In this document: positions 8,550 through 17,329 of the stretch, piece by piece
Layout of the letters: every line of letters starts with the position of its first letter
How positions within the stretch are numbered: position 1 is the first letter of the stretch
From: Chloroflexota bacterium
GTDB taxonomy: Bacteria > Chloroflexota > UBA11872 > VXOZ01
DNA length: 57,482 nucleotides
NCBI GenBank assembly: GCA_022824225.1
Contig: JAJEAH010000026.1
Span: 1 to 57,482, forward strand
Reading direction: 5' to 3'
Program-made: the position numbers and the translations under genes
Notes under the pieces: model-generated
Seen by the model: only the letters and a program-made list of their open reading frames with translations
Databases searched by the model: none
Told to the model about the DNA's origin: nothing

Positions 8550-9593
8550 ATGCGCCTAACAGGACACGCGCCGGCATGGCGGCTCGCGCGCATGGCCGGA
8601 CTCGTTGCCATCGGAGCGGTTGTTGCTGCCTTTCTGGCCGGTTGCGGCGCGGTGGACACACCGCAGACCATGCTCTTCCCGCGCTCGGACAACAATCAGG
8701 CAATCAACGACCTCTACGCCCCCCTGACCTGGCTCGCGGTGGTCATCTTCATCATCGTGCAGGGCTTGCTGGTCTACTCGATATTTCGCTTTCGCGTGCG
8801 CGACGACGATGACGACAGCATTCCACCGCAAATCCACGGCAATACGCGGCTGGAGATCGTGTGGACGCTGGCGCCCTCGATTGTCGTCGTCATCATGCTC
8901 ATCTTGACCTATCAGACCATGGCGGTGATCGAGGCCGATCCGCCGCCGGATGCGCTCCGCGTCCGCGTTGTCGGCCACCAATGGTGGTGGGAAGTGCATT
9001 ATCCCGACCACGACGTGGTTACGGCCAACGAAATTCACATTCCCATCGACCGGGCCGTGTACTTCGAGTTGGAATCCAACGACGTCATTCACTCCTTCTG
9101 GGTGCCCCGCCTGATGGGTAAACGCGACCTGATGCCGGGCTCCACGAATACCATCTGGTTCACGCCGTCGGAGGAGGGCCTCTACCTCGGTCAATGCGCA
9201 GAATACTGCGGCACGGCGCACGCGCAGATGCGCTTCCACGTGGTGGTGGAGTCGGAAACCGCGTTCAACAATTGGCTTGAACGGCAACGCGAGCCCGCCG
9301 TGGAAATGACGGGCGACGCCGCGGAGGGCGCGGCCCTTTTCGTCAGCCGGGCCTGCGTGACGTGCCATACGATTCGGGGAACGGATGCCATAGGCACCAT
9401 TGGACCGGACCTCACCCACGTGGCGCGGCGTTCGTACATCGCCGGCGGCATCCTGGAAAACACGCCGGGGAACGTCAGGAATTGGATCGGCGACTCCCAG
9501 AGCCTGAAACCGGGCAACCTGATGGTCTTGCCGGTCGAGTTGAGCGAGGAGGATATCCGCCTGCTCACGGCCTACATCCTGGCCCTGAAGTAG
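8550..9593 (+). CDS. coxB: cytochrome c oxidase subunit II with C-terminal cytochrome c domain (caa3 type)
   Basis: This 347-residue lipoprotein carries electrons from cytochrome c into the oxidase. A signal peptide ends in the lipobox 'LAGC' with Cys32. Two transmembrane helices follow (about 56-80 and 102-125). The CuA domain shows 'VIHSFW', then Cys216, Cys220, His224 and Met227 in 'CAEYCGTAHAQM'. A fused cytochrome c domain has the haem motif C-V-T-C-H (Cys269, Cys272, His273) and a likely Met ligand near residue 325, which defines a caa3-type enzyme. The start is ATG 8550, preceded by AAGGAGG. It is the first gene of a five-gene oxidase operon, although a 204-base spacer separates it from coxA. 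Confidence 0.97.
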   Translation: MRLTGHAPAWRLARMAGLVAIGAVVAAFLAGCGAVDTPQTMLFPRSDNNQAINDLYAPLTWLAVVIFIIVQGLLVYSIFRFRVRDDDDDSIPPQIHGNTRLEIVWTLAPSIVVVIMLILTYQTMAVIEADPPPDALRVRVVGHQWWWEVHYPDHDVVTANEIHIPIDRAVYFELESNDVIHSFWVPRLMGKRDLMPGSTNTIWFTPSEEGLYLGQCAEYCGTAHAQMRFHVVVESETAFNNWLERQREPAVEMTGDAAEGAALFVSRACVTCHTIRGTDAIGTIGPDLTHVARRSYIAGGILENTPGNVRNWIGDSQSLKPGNLMVLPVELSEEDIRLLTAYILALK

Positions 9594-9671
9594 ATGGAGC
9601 GAGTTTGTGAAAATGCTCACAAAGATTGTATCATTGGGGCCTGTGACATTGGCACAATCGGAGGTGGGACC

Positions 9672-9743
9672 ACCGAAGATGGCCCTATCGAAGTTTGAGC
9701 CAACGAAGTTGGAGCCAACGAAGTTGGCACCGACGAAATCGGC
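9672..9743 (-). repeat. 15-base tandem repeat encoding pentapeptide-repeat-like units on the minus strand
   Basis: Five 15-base units lie between coxB and coxA. On the plus strand each contains a mini-hairpin of the form CCAAC-GAA-GTTGG, with a compensatory pair change in the third copy (CCGA/TCGG). Read on the minus strand from an ATG at 9758, they translate as ADFVG-ANFVG-SNFVG-SNFDR-AIFGG, a canonical A(D/N)(L/F)xx pentapeptide pattern. The minus frame then runs antisense into coxB without family-like sequence. It may be a remnant of a pentapeptide-repeat gene or an independently arisen structured spacer. Confidence 0.6.
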
Positions 9744-9797
9744 GAATAGACCGCTCATTCTGCATTTAGCCACGTCTCTGCAGCGAGGAGTCTCGGC

Positions 9798-11663
9798 ATG
9801 GCAACAGTAACGGGAGTGCAAACGCGGGAACGCGTGAGCGCTGGCGCGGCGATCTGGAGTTGGGTCACCACCATCGACCACAAGCGCATTGGCGTGCTCT
9901 ATTTCGTCACGTCCCTCATCTATTTCATGGTGGGCGGTTTCGAAGCGCTGCTCATCCGGCTGCAGCTCGCAACGCCGGACGGGCAGATACTGGACACCGA
10001 CACGTACAACCAGCTCTTCACCATGCACGGCACCGCTATGGTCTTCATGGTGGCCATGCCCATGGCGGCGGCGTTCTTCAACTTTCTCATCCCGCTCATG
10101 ATCGGCGCGCGCGACGTGGCGTTCCCGCGCCTGAACGCCTTTAGCTACTGGACGTTCCTTGGCGGCAGCTTGCTCATGCACAGCAGCTTCCTCTTCGGCC
10201 AGGCGCCCGACGGCGGCTGGTTCGGGTACGCGAACCTGACCTCGAAAGAGTATACGCCCGGCCTGAGTATCGACTTTTGGGGCCTGGGTCTGCTGGTATT
10301 GGGTGTAGCGTCGGTCGCGGCGGCCCTGAACTTTATCATCACCATCATCAATCTGCGCGCACCCGGTATGACGCTCATGCGCATGCCCGTGTTCGTCTGG
10401 ATGACATTCGTCACGTCGTTTCTCATAATCTTCGCGTTTCCGGCCATTACGGTCGCCCTGATCTTCCTGGAGTTCGACCGCCTGTTTGGGACCAATTTCT
10501 ACGAGGTGGCCGAAGGCGGCGACCCAATGCTGTGGCAACACCTCTTCTGGGTGTTCGGCCATCCGGAAGTGTACATCTTGGTCTTGCCGGGCTTCGGCAT
10601 CGCGTCCGAGATATTGCCCACGTTCTCCCGCAAGCCCATCTTCGGCTACAGCGCCATGGTATTCGCGGCGGTGGCCATCGCCTTCCTGGGCTTCAGCGTG
10701 TGGGCGCACCACATGTTCACCACCGGCATGGGCACCATCGCCGATGCGGCGTTTGCCGGGTCCACCATGCTCATCGCCATTCCCACCGGTATCAAGATGT
10801 TCAATTGGGTGGCAACCTGTTTCGGCGGCCGCATTCGCTTGACGGTGCCGATGCTCTTTGCCCTGGGCTTCTTGACCACGTTTCTCATCGGCGGCCTGAC
10901 CGGCCCCATGCTGGCGGCCGTGCCGCTGGACCTGCACTTCCAGGATACGTACTTCGTCGTCGGTCACTTCCACTATGTGCTCTTTGGCGGCCTCATTCTG
11001 GCCCTGATGGGCGGCGTGTACTACTGGTACCCCAAGATCACGGGCCGCATGATGAGCGAGAAGATCGGCAAGTGGCACTTCTGGCTCATGTTCACGTTCA
11101 TGAACTTGACCTTCTTCCCCATGCACTTCGTGGGCGTGGACGGCATGCCCCGCCGCGTGGGCACGTACGCCGCCGGCATGGGTTGGGACTTCTGGAACAT
11201 GCTCATTTCCATCAGCGCTTTCGGCATAGCCCTTTCCGTGCTCGTCTTCTTGCATAACCTCGTCGTCAGCTACAAGAAGGGCAAGCCGGCCGGCAACGAC
11301 CCCTGGGACGCGCGCACGTTGGAGTGGGCAATTCCCAGCCCGCCGCCTGAGCACAATTTCGACGAAATCCCCCACATCACCCACCGCGACCAGGTATGGT
11401 ACGACAAGTACGGTGACGGCCATGGCAGCGCGGCTGAGTTGCGCAAGACCGATGCCGACGCGGACGAGCAAGCAGACGAAGAGCACGATGTCCACATGCC
11501 GAACCCATCCTACTGGCCGCTCGTGGTGAGCGCCGGTCTGACGATTGCGGCTGCCGGCCTGATGATTCACATAGCCGTGGCGGTTTTCGGCGTGTTGTGG
11601 ACAGTCGGCGCGGTATACGCGTGGTCGCTGGAACCCGCTTCCACGCCATCTGAAGAACACTAG
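9798..11663 (+). CDS. coxA: cytochrome c oxidase subunit I
   Basis: This 621-residue catalytic subunit of the haem-copper oxidase reduces O2 to water while pumping protons. The polytopic protein has the low-spin haem ligand His77 in 'FTMHGTAM', the CuB/Tyr motif 'GHPEVYILVLPGFG' (His255 with Tyr259 of the K channel), the CuB pair 'HHMFTTG', and the haem ligands in 'VGHFHYVLFGG'. The C-terminal 110 residues add a hydrophilic loop and two further helices, as in caa3-type subunits. The start is ATG 9798, preceded by GAGGAG. Downstream come coxC, subunit IV and ctaG in the same direction, so it is part of the operon. Confidence 0.98.
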   Translation: MATVTGVQTRERVSAGAAIWSWVTTIDHKRIGVLYFVTSLIYFMVGGFEALLIRLQLATPDGQILDTDTYNQLFTMHGTAMVFMVAMPMAAAFFNFLIPLMIGARDVAFPRLNAFSYWTFLGGSLLMHSSFLFGQAPDGGWFGYANLTSKEYTPGLSIDFWGLGLLVLGVASVAAALNFIITIINLRAPGMTLMRMPVFVWMTFVTSFLIIFAFPAITVALIFLEFDRLFGTNFYEVAEGGDPMLWQHLFWVFGHPEVYILVLPGFGIASEILPTFSRKPIFGYSAMVFAAVAIAFLGFSVWAHHMFTTGMGTIADAAFAGSTMLIAIPTGIKMFNWVATCFGGRIRLTVPMLFALGFLTTFLIGGLTGPMLAAVPLDLHFQDTYFVVGHFHYVLFGGLILALMGGVYYWYPKITGRMMSEKIGKWHFWLMFTFMNLTFFPMHFVGVDGMPRRVGTYAAGMGWDFWNMLISISAFGIALSVLVFLHNLVVSYKKGKPAGNDPWDARTLEWAIPSPPPEHNFDEIPHITHRDQVWYDKYGDGHGSAAELRKTDADADEQADEEHDVHMPNPSYWPLVVSAGLTIAAAGLMIHIAVAVFGVLWTVGAVYAWSLEPASTPSEEH

Positions 11664-11830
11664 CGCGCGTGCCCTATGCGCTTGGCAAACGGCAGGCACG
11701 CGCTCATCCCGCTCCCTCTCGCCGAGCGAGAAGGCGAGGCCCGGCCCGAGATCGATACAGGGGAAATGCGGGGCTGGAATACCAAAATGCGGCCAACCCG
11801 GTTGCGGGCTAGCCGGAGGAGAATCTCTGA

Positions 11831-12463
11831 ATGAGTGACGCAGCGATCGCCCACGAGGCGCCGGAAGAACACCCAACCTCGACAGGTCTGAACCACCGCA
11901 AGATCCTCATGTGGGCCTTTCTTGGCTCGGAGTGCATCTTCTTCGGTTCGCTTATCACCACGTACCTCGTCTACCGGGGCAAGAGCGTCGTTGGGCCGTA
12001 TCCGTCAGAGATTCTCAACATACCGCTCACTTCCGTCAGCACGTTCGTGCTGCTCATGAGCAGCTTGGCGATGGTGCTCGCCCTTGCCGGGTTCGAGCGA
12101 GCGGCTGGCGCCGCCGGAGACGTGGAGCGCCAACAACAAGAGTTGAAGAAGGGGCGCTTTTGGCTGCTGATGACGGCGGTGCTCGGCACCGGCTTCCTGG
12201 GTTTCCAAGCCTACGAATTTATCGAATTCGTGCACCATGGCCTGGGTCTTACCACCAACCTCTTCGGCACCACCTTCTTTGTTCTCACCGGCTTCCACGG
12301 CACCCACGTTGGCGTGGGCGTCCTCTGGCTGGTCTCGCTGCTGGTCCTGAGCTACTTTGGCAAGGTGAAACCGCTGGACGTGGAACTGGGCGGTCTCTAC
12401 TGGCACTTTGTTGACATTGTCTGGATTATCATCTTTACGTTGATTTACCTGATCCCGCATTGA
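11831..12463 (+). CDS. coxC: cytochrome c oxidase subunit III
   Basis: A 210-residue subunit III with five to six membrane helices. Family features are 'WAFLGSECIFFGSLITTYLVYR' at the N-terminus, 'LGFQAYEFIEF', 'TGFHGTHVGVG' and the terminal 'LYWHFVDIVWIIIFTLIYL'. Subunit III stabilises subunit I and sustains proton uptake. The start is ATG 11831, about 8 bases after GGAGGAG. It lies 167 bases after coxA and 36 before subunit IV. The N-terminal ~25 residues are hydrophilic. Confidence 0.97.
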   Translation: MSDAAIAHEAPEEHPTSTGLNHRKILMWAFLGSECIFFGSLITTYLVYRGKSVVGPYPSEILNIPLTSVSTFVLLMSSLAMVLALAGFERAAGAAGDVERQQQELKKGRFWLLMTAVLGTGFLGFQAYEFIEFVHHGLGLTTNLFGTTFFVLTGFHGTHVGVGVLWLVSLLVLSYFGKVKPLDVELGGLYWHFVDIVWIIIFTLIYLIPH

Positions 12464-12499
12464 TGTGGGTCTGCCGCGCCTACGAGTGAGGAGGAGAAC

Positions 12500-12805
12500 G
12501 TGAGCACAGACGCAACACATAGTGATGAGGCGCATTCCACTACCGGGCAATACGTCCGGATCGCTATCATCCTTACGATTCTCACCATCCTGGAAGTCGC
12601 GACGTACTATGTGGACATTCCTTACGCGCTGTTGATACCGCTGCTGCTGGTACTCGCCGGCATGAAGTTTGCCCTGGTAGTGGCGTATTACATGCACTTG
12701 CGCTATGACAGCAAGCTCTTCTCCGGCTTCTTCTTCTTTGGCTTCACCATCGAGATCCTCCTGCTGATTGCGCTCATGGTGCTCTTCGGCATCCGCTCAG
12801 GCTAA
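12500..12805 (+). CDS. cytochrome c oxidase subunit IV (prokaryotic type)
   Basis: This 101-residue protein has three membrane helices and the bacterial caa3 subunit IV signature 'GMKFALVVAYYMHLRYDSKLF'. It is a small accessory subunit that packs against subunits I and III. The start is GTG 12500, preceded by GAGGAG. Its TAA stop shares one base with the ATG of ctaG, so the two genes are translationally coupled. Confidence 0.92.
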   Translation: MSTDATHSDEAHSTTGQYVRIAIILTILTILEVATYYVDIPYALLIPLLLVLAGMKFALVVAYYMHLRYDSKLFSGFFFFGFTIEILLLIALMVLFGIRSG

Positions 12806-13674
12806 TGGTCGGCACACTGGCGACGATTGCCGTAGGCGCTAGCTGCGGGTTCGTCAGCCTCTGCTACGCTGTCGGCATTACGCGGGCGCGGCGTCTGGGA
12901 CGGACCACGCCCCCGCTCTGGCGCCAAGCGGCGTTTGGCGCGGGCGTCGCCCTCATCCTGGTCGCCCTCATTGGCCCACTGGAGACGCTCGCCGAGCAAT
13001 ACTTCACGTGGCACATGGTGCAGCACCTGCTGCTGGTGCTCATCGCGCCGCCGCTCTTGCTGCTCGGCGCGCCCGTGGTCCCGGTGCTGCGGGGCCTGCC
13101 GCCATTCCTGCAACGGCCGGTCTTCGTGACGGTTGCCGGCAATCGCCTCGTGCGCCGCGTTACCCACGCGCTGCTCCACTCCCACGTCGCCCTGGGCATG
13201 TATCTGGCCGCGGTCTGGCTCTGGCACATGCCCCCGCTCTATTCGGCGGCGGTAGTCAGCGAGGCCATTCACGTACTCGAGCACATTACGTTCTTCTGGC
13301 CGGCCGTTTTCTTCTGGTGGAACGTGGTGGATTCCTGGCCGTTCCGGGCGCGACTTTCCGCCCCACGCCGCTTGCTCTACCTCTTCCTGTCCACGGCAGG
13401 GCTCAAGATCGTGGGCGTCTTGATCACGGTCTCCGGCCAGGTGCTCTACACGGCTTACCTGGCCCCGCGCGAAGGGTCGGCGTACACAGCCCTGGACGAC
13501 CAGCGCATCGGCGGCTTGATCATGTGGCTGGGCGGCGGCCTCTACATGCTGCTGCCGCTGGCATTCATCTTCTTCCACTGGGCGCAGCAGGACGCCCAAG
13601 CCGCGCCAACCCCACCGCCGCCAAGAGCCAAGCGCGCCGCCGCTCCCTCCCGCAATTCCCACCAGACTCCCTAG
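12805..13674 (+). CDS. ctaG: CtaG-type cytochrome c oxidase assembly protein
   Basis: This 289-residue membrane protein has about seven helices and the caa3_CtaG family features 'YFTWHMVQHLLLVLIAPPLLLLG', 'LWHMPPLYSAAV' and 'GGGLYMLLPLAFIFFHWA'. Members of the Bacillus-type CtaG family are needed to assemble the CuB centre of caa3 oxidase and are unrelated to the proteobacterial Cox11-type CtaG. It closes the oxidase operon, overlapping the previous stop by one base. Haem A synthesis genes (ctaA, ctaB) and a Sco-type copper chaperone are not present nearby and must lie elsewhere. The hydrophilic C-terminal tail is Ala/Pro/Arg-rich. Confidence 0.93.
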   Translation: MVGTLATIAVGASCGFVSLCYAVGITRARRLGRTTPPLWRQAAFGAGVALILVALIGPLETLAEQYFTWHMVQHLLLVLIAPPLLLLGAPVVPVLRGLPPFLQRPVFVTVAGNRLVRRVTHALLHSHVALGMYLAAVWLWHMPPLYSAAVVSEAIHVLEHITFFWPAVFFWWNVVDSWPFRARLSAPRRLLYLFLSTAGLKIVGVLITVSGQVLYTAYLAPREGSAYTALDDQRIGGLIMWLGGGLYMLLPLAFIFFHWAQQDAQAAPTPPPPRAKRAAAPSRNSHQTP

Positions 13675-13814
13675 ACCGCGGCACGCTCTCCGGCATAAGA
13701 TAGGCAGAACGACCGCAACACCCGCGCGGGCGCATTCCGGCCGGAGCGCGCACACGTGTGCGGCGTGCGTCCAATTGGGCCAACGCCAGACTGTCCCTGT
13801 AGGCTCTTGCCGCC

Positions 13815-15122
13815 ATGCCGGACACAGACAACGCTCGCGCCGCTCCGGGTCACACGCGCGACCTCCAGCGCAACGTGTGGAAATTCTATCTCTTGAAGTG
13901 CGCCTGGGGTGTGCGCTGGGGCACGTTGCTGCCCATCTTCGCCATCTACTTCATCGATCGCGGCATCTCCCTCACCGGCTTCATGTTCCTCATGGCCACC
14001 CTCAACCTGTCCAGCATCGCAGCGGAGCTGCCCACCGGCCTGTTTGCCGACCGCTTCAGCCGCAAGTGGAGCATCTTCGTGGGCGCGCTCATTGGCTGCG
14101 CGGGGGTGCTCACGCTCATCTTTGCCGGGCATTACGTTGTGTTCATGCTTGGCTTCATCATCGTCGGCGTCGGCGCCGCCTTTGCATCCGGCGCGGACAT
14201 GGCGCTCTTCTACGATTCCATCATCGGCGCAGGCATGGAAGAGAAGGCCCAGTCCCTCCTGGGACGCTCCTTGGCCATCGAGAATATCAGCATGGTTGGC
14301 GGCACGCTCATCACCGGAGTCATCGCTTCCCAAACCGGACTGACCGGGCCGTTCTGGGCGAGCGCCGCCTCGCTGCTATCGGCCGCCGGCATCGCCCTGC
14401 TGTTCGTAGAACCTACCGCAGCGAGGGCAGCGCCGGCCACCGGCGCAACGAGGACATTCCGCGTAAAGACGCGCGAGTACTTTGTACATTTGCGCGCCAC
14501 GGTCCAGACCATAACGCGCAATCCCGAACTCGTCGCTCTGGTGGTGGTATACGTGGTAATGATGCGGGCCTATTTCCTGACCGAGCGCCCCTTTGGCGGC
14601 CCCTATCTCGCGTCGTTGGGCTACTCGCCCGCCCAACTCGGGTTCCAGTACGCAATGTTCTACGGCGTGATGTCGCTCTTCATGCTCGGCTCGACCCGCA
14701 TCCGCGCACTGTTGTGGGGCAGTGAACGGGCTGCCATCCTCACTCTGGGCATCGTCGGCATGGCCGCCCTGGTGGTGATGGTCAATGCGCCCTTGGCCCC
14801 GCTGGTCATCGTGGGCATGCTCGGCATCTACGTGATGATCGGCTTGCTGCATCCGCTGCTACAGGAGAGCCTGAACCGCCGCCTCTTCTCGGCGCAGCGG
14901 GCCTCCTGTCTCTCGCTGGTGCAAGCTTCCAACTACACGTTGGGCCTCTTCGTCGGCCCCGCTCTTGGCGCCGTTGCCGACAACTACGGCCTCCTGACCG
15001 GTCTGCGGGTCTTCCAGTGGACGTTCGTGCCGGCTATTCTTGTGGTCGCGCTGGTGGCCTGGCGCATTCTTGCGCCCACACCGCGGCCAAGGGAGGCCCC
15101 AAGCACCGCCGGCGACGGGTAA
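13815..15122 (+). CDS. MFS transporter
   Basis: This 435-residue major facilitator superfamily protein has about twelve membrane helices in two halves. The loop between helices 2 and 3 reads 'PTGLFADRFSRKWSIFVG', the classic G-x-x-x-D-R-x-x-R/K motif A. The substrate is unknown; overall it resembles drug/H+ antiporter-like families. The start is ATG 13815. It lies 140 bases after ctaG on the same strand and may or may not be co-transcribed. The next gene, parB, is convergent. Confidence 0.9.
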   Translation: MPDTDNARAAPGHTRDLQRNVWKFYLLKCAWGVRWGTLLPIFAIYFIDRGISLTGFMFLMATLNLSSIAAELPTGLFADRFSRKWSIFVGALIGCAGVLTLIFAGHYVVFMLGFIIVGVGAAFASGADMALFYDSIIGAGMEEKAQSLLGRSLAIENISMVGGTLITGVIASQTGLTGPFWASAASLLSAAGIALLFVEPTAARAAPATGATRTFRVKTREYFVHLRATVQTITRNPELVALVVVYVVMMRAYFLTERPFGGPYLASLGYSPAQLGFQYAMFYGVMSLFMLGSTRIRALLWGSERAAILTLGIVGMAALVVMVNAPLAPLVIVGMLGIYVMIGLLHPLLQESLNRRLFSAQRASCLSLVQASNYTLGLFVGPALGAVADNYGLLTGLRVFQWTFVPAILVVALVAWRILAPTPRPREAPSTAGDG

Positions 15123-15368
15123 CGGGTAAGGACGCAACCGGGGAAGGACGCGCCAAGTCCGCTATGCGGGCACGGCACGAGAGGGAACAGGCACAAGCGG
15201 CCACGGCCGGCGCGCGATGCTGCTATATCGCTAGCTGACGCGGCAGGACAGACCCACGCGGCAACGGCCAGCGGGCGCACCGTGAATAAGGGGACTTGGC
15301 GGATGCGCCGCCGCGCAGCGCCGCTCAGCTATTCGAGCGCCGCGCGAGATGCTCCGACCCAGGCGGGC

Positions 15369-16199
15369 TTAGTCCTCATCCGCGACCAGGCGGTCCACCA
15401 GGTTTTCCAGGTCTTCTTCCGAATAGAAGTGGATGCGGATGGTGCCCTGGCGGCCGCGGCGCGGGATTTCCACCTTCGTGGCCAAGGAGCGCTGCAGCAG
15501 GTCTTCCCACTCGGCGCGGCGGCCGGCGGCGGGCTGAGCCCGGGGCGGGCGCGGCGCCTGCAACCGCTTCACCAGTTGCTCGGTCTGCCGCACGTTGAGA
15601 CCGCGTCTTGCTACCTCAGCCAAGGCATGGAGTTGCATTTCCGTCGTCAGCCGCAGCAGGGCGCGGGCGTGCCCTTCGCTGATCGTCCCCGCGGCCAGCG
15701 CTTCCTTCACCGCGTCGGCGAGGCGCAGCAAGCGCAGTGTATTCGCCACCGCCGAGCGGCTCTTGCCTACCCGTGCCGCCACGCGCTCTTGCGTGACGCC
15801 GAACTCGCTCATGAGCGCGGCGTACGCCTCAGCCGTCTCCAGGGGTGAGAGGCTGGCCCGCTGCAAGTTCTCCACCAGCGCGATTTCCAGCGCCTCACGG
15901 CTGCCGGTGGGTCGAATGAGCGCGGGAATGGCGGCGAGACCCGCCTGCCGGGCCGCGCGCCACCGCCGCTCGCCGACAATCAACTGATACGCGCCCGCTT
16001 CCGGCAGCCGGCTGACCACCACCGGCTGCAGCATGCCGTGGGCCTGAAGTGACTGCGCAAGCTCGGCCAGCGCCTCCTCGCCAAAGCGCTGGCGCGGCTG
16101 GAGTGGATTGGGGCGAATGCGCGCCACCGGGATGTCCTGTAACCCCGATTCCGGTAACAACGCCTCTAGTCCGCGTCCTAGACCACTCTTACGCGACAC
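15369..16199 (-). CDS. parB: ParB/Spo0J-family chromosome partitioning protein
   Basis: This 276-residue ParB has the N-terminal ParB/sulfiredoxin-like CTPase domain with 'QPVVV' (59-63), 'GERRWRA' (76-82) and 'ENLQR' (110-114). A helix-turn-helix at about 133-159 ('GVTQERVAARVGKSRSAVAN') follows, and then a C-terminal dimerisation region. ParB clamps load at parS sites and organise the replication origin. The start is GTG 16199, preceded by GAGGAGAAC. A partner parA/soj normally lies just upstream, but here the upstream neighbour is a PhyH dioxygenase. No parS-like TGTTTCACGTGAAACA was seen. It is probably the chromosomal ParB with a displaced ParA, or a second copy. Confidence 0.95.
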   Translation of the reverse strand: MSRKSGLGRGLEALLPESGLQDIPVARIRPNPLQPRQRFGEEALAELAQSLQAHGMLQPVVVSRLPEAGAYQLIVGERRWRAARQAGLAAIPALIRPTGSREALEIALVENLQRASLSPLETAEAYAALMSEFGVTQERVAARVGKSRSAVANTLRLLRLADAVKEALAAGTISEGHARALLRLTTEMQLHALAEVARRGLNVRQTEQLVKRLQAPRPPRAQPAAGRRAEWEDLLQRSLATKVEIPRRGRQGTIRIHFYSEEDLENLVDRLVADED

Positions 16200-16501
16200 A
16201 CTCTGTTCTCCTCGCTTGTAAACTGGGATTCACGCAGTCTCCCCGCCCGCGCCGGGGCTGAGGATATTCCCACAAGGGGCGGCTGCAACAACCGAGAGAC
16301 TCCTCGCCTGCGCCCAGGTAGATGGGAACCACACGTCACGGCGTCGAAGGGCGATAGATTGCTCCTTCCCGCGCCGGGCAGATGGCTTGACCGCAGCCCC
16401 GCCGCGGGGCTACCCGCAACCACAGCTACTCGCCACGGCCGCCGCATCGTCCGACCGGTAGTTCGGACGATCCAGCCGGTCGGCTCACGCGATCGGACAA
16501 C
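16200..16501. other. intergenic region between parB and the PhyH gene
   Basis: About 300 bases hold the parB ribosome-binding site near 16205-16215 and no recognisable gene. No parS-like palindrome or strong terminator was found. Confidence 0.5.
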
Positions 16502-17329
16502 CTACTCGCCGACCGCCATTTCCACCACCGGACGGCCGTCTTCTTCCACCCACACGCCGCAGGGGCCGCCCCGCTCGCTGTTGCCGAGGTCCACCACGCT
16601 GCCGTCCATGCGCAGCACGGGATGGTAGTATTTCGATACCTTTTCGGCGCTGCCCATGATGTAATGGCCGATGAGGGAGCGGCGGAAGCGGTCGGCGGAC
16701 GTATTGGGAAAGCTGCCGTGGATGAGTTGACCGTTGAAGAAGAGCACGTCGCCGGCCTGCATCAGCACCGGTTCGGGCGTTACGCCCTCCGGCAGCGGCA
16801 CGGTGACGTCTGTGAAGCTCTGGCTGATGTCGGCCTCTTCGATGCAGAGCTCAGGCAGCGTGTGGCTGCCCGGCACCACCTGCAAGCACCCGTTTTCCTC
16901 GTCGCAATCGTCCAGCGCCAGCCAGGCCGCCATGCATGTGCCGGGCTGCACCTGCAAGTAGAACTGGTCTTGATGCAAGGCCTGTCCGCGCGCGCCCGGG
17001 GGTTTGAAGTAGATCATGGTCTGCACCGCAAACGGATCGGCGCCCAGGAGCGTTGCCAGACCCTGGCGGAAGCGCGGGTCCAGAATCCACTTCAGGCTCA
17101 ACTCGTCCCAGCGGTGCATGTGGATCATGCGGGGAAACTGCTTCAAGGGGTCGGCGGCCGGGTCGCCGTTGGGCGTTGCCACACCGGCAGAATCACCCTT
17201 GTAGCGGCCGTTCTGCCGCAGGAACATGTAGTGATCGATAAGGGCCGCTACCTCCGCCGGCGGGAACAATCCCCGCGCTATCACGTAGCCTTCTTGGTCA
17301 AACGTTTCCTTGAACGCGTGATCGAACAT
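16502..17329 (-). CDS. phytanoyl-CoA dioxygenase (PhyH) family protein
   Basis: This 275-residue non-haem Fe(II)/2-oxoglutarate-dependent oxygenase has the facial triad His119-x-Asp121 ('LHQDQFY') and His204 ('LIHGSFPNTS'). Arg residues at 214-217 would bind 2-oxoglutarate. Family members hydroxylate phytanoyl-CoA, natural products or small compatible solutes, and Chloroflexota often carry many paralogs. The start is ATG 17329, preceded on the minus strand by AAAGAGGT; an upstream in-frame extension is Arg-rich and lacks a site. It is divergent from the DUF3604 gene at 17707, and the shared spacer could coordinate the two. The substrate is unknown. Confidence 0.92.
   Translation of the reverse strand: MFDHAFKETFDQEGYVIARGLFPPAEVAALIDHYMFLRQNGRYKGDSAGVATPNGDPAADPLKQFPRMIHMHRWDELSLKWILDPRFRQGLATLLGADPFAVQTMIYFKPPGARGQALHQDQFYLQVQPGTCMAAWLALDDCDEENGCLQVVPGSHTLPELCIEEADISQSFTDVTVPLPEGVTPEPVLMQAGDVLFFNGQLIHGSFPNTSADRFRRSLIGHYIMGSAEKVSKYYHPVLRMDGSVVDLGNSERGGPCGVWVEEDGRPVVEMAVGE

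Noticed and set aside
9607-9810. A plus-strand 67-codon frame between coxB and coxA with EPTKL-type repeats
   Set aside because: There is no ribosome-binding site, it overlaps the coxA start, and the repeat is better explained as hairpins or as minus-strand pentapeptides.
8556-11876. A very long open frame on the minus strand across coxB and coxA
   Set aside because: It is antisense to well-supported oxidase genes, is His/Arg/Gly-rich without family resemblance, and results from codon bias in high-G+C DNA. Only its short pentapeptide-like segment was kept as an observation.
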